From the NCBI GenBank assembly GCA_945898055.1, contig CAMDGV010000046.1, positions 1 to 33,549 of the forward strand: DNA of 33,549 nt, read 5' to 3'. Below the pieces are notes generated by a model. It did not search any database. It was not told the DNA's origin and saw only the letters and a program-made list of their open reading frames with translations. This DNA is from Akkermansia muciniphila. Lineage in GTDB: Bacteria > Verrucomicrobiota > Verrucomicrobiia > Limisphaerales > UBA9464. A program made the position numbers and the translations under genes. Shown in pieces: positions 33,224 through 33,549 of this stretch (position 1 is the first letter of the stretch; each line of letters opens with the position of its first letter).

Positions 33224-33549
33224 ATGAGAATAACCTCGAACTCCTTTGCTCAAATCAGGCACTCCGCAAGGAAGTGCTTTACCACAATCGCTCTCGCATT
33301 TGCGACTTTGCTCTGTTTCAGCAACCAACAGAAGGCGTTCAGCCAAGCTGTGAAGCTGGAGGCAGAGTACTCGAGCAGCATTACCATCGACGGGAACCCC
33401 AGCGACTGGGCCAAGCTTCGCAGCGGTAATGCCAAAATGGACACGAAAGGAAGAGGACCCCATGGTAACTTGGGGGTCGATATTCAATACTCGTGGGATT
33501 ACACCAACCTTTACATTCTGGTCAAAGAAAACACGAACTATGCATTGGC
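33224..33549 (+). CDS. Exported protein with family-9-like carbohydrate-binding start, truncated by window end
   Basis: From the ATG at 33224 the frame is open for 108 codons to the window edge. A basic N-terminus and hydrophobic core (TTIALAFATLLCFSNQQ, then KAFSQA) form a signal peptide. The mature part reads ITIDGNPSDWAKLRSG and later DIQYSWDYTNLYILVKE. The order I-x-I-D-G-x-x-x-D-W followed by a W-D-x-x-N-L-Y strand is typical of CBM9-like/DOMON-related beta-sandwich domains on exported carbohydrate-active or surface proteins. What follows the domain is not visible, so the enzyme type, if any, cannot be named. Confidence 0.75.
   Translation, partial: MRITSNSFAQIRHSARKCFTTIALAFATLLCFSNQQKAFSQAVKLEAEYSSSITIDGNPSDWAKLRSGNAKMDTKGRGPHGNLGVDIQYSWDYTNLYILVKENTNYAL

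Noticed and set aside
1-33549. tRNA, rRNA or CRISPR array
   Set aside because: No cloverleaf with a GTTCGA-type T-loop, no rRNA-like block and no regularly spaced short repeats with unique spacers were seen; the only regular repeat is coding (Sel1).

Overview
The window looks like chromosome from a member of the Verrucomicrobiota, probably a soil or freshwater lineage. This is an inference from gene content. Evidence: three secreted-pseudopilin genes with the [21 protein letters not shown]-terminus; a DUF1549/DUF1553 plus DUF1501 gene pair; a secreted PQQ-type beta-propeller protein; Tat-exported and cytoplasmic TIM-barrel sugar isomerases; and futalosine-pathway MqnD. No rRNA, tRNA or CRISPR array was seen.

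Layout. 1-3100 is a gene graveyard. It holds an edge-truncated Xre-type HTH gene and a pRiA4b ORF-3-like gene broken by two stop codons. It also holds one intact small hypothetical gene, a second HTH copy with a nonsense codon, a gamma-glutamylcyclotransferase-like gene with an in-frame TGA, a 308 bp segment bounded by inverted repeats, and an RHS/YD-repeat fragment with a frameshift. 3463-16710 is mostly ordinary chromosome: a 2-hydroxyacid dehydrogenase, a membrane TPR protein, homoserine kinase (thrB), mqnD, a large exported PDZ protein that resembles DegP without its catalytic residues, a TIM-barrel epimerase followed by an enolase-superfamily enzyme, rsfS, purH, a PQQ-propeller protein and an exported esterase.

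16944-25000 holds the three pseudopilins, a ferrous iron uptake operon on the minus strand (Cys-rich feoA paralogue, then feoA, then feoB) with a tandem 21 bp repeat in its upstream region, and a sugar-oxidation pair (aldo/keto reductase and Tat-exported isomerase). 25001-26011 is AT-rich, gene-poor and contains a tyrosine-recombinase C-terminal relic. It is followed by a Sel1-repeat lipoprotein whose repeats are nearly identical at DNA level. 27186-32663 is a minus-strand cluster of polytopic membrane protein, tiny exported ORF, DUF1549/DUF1553 protein and DUF1501 protein, in visibly GC-richer sequence. The window ends inside a secreted protein that resembles family-9 carbohydrate-binding modules.

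How the genes fit together. Housekeeping functions (threonine, menaquinone, purine, ribosome silencing, iron) are interleaved with exported, carbohydrate-oriented functions typical of polysaccharide-degrading PVC bacteria. The most unusual signals are the inverted-repeat element with a related copy near 31 kb, the duplicated stop codon at 7.2 kb, the protease-dead PDZ protein, the tandem repeat upstream of the feo genes, and the membrane protein/DUF1549/DUF1501 cluster of unknown role.
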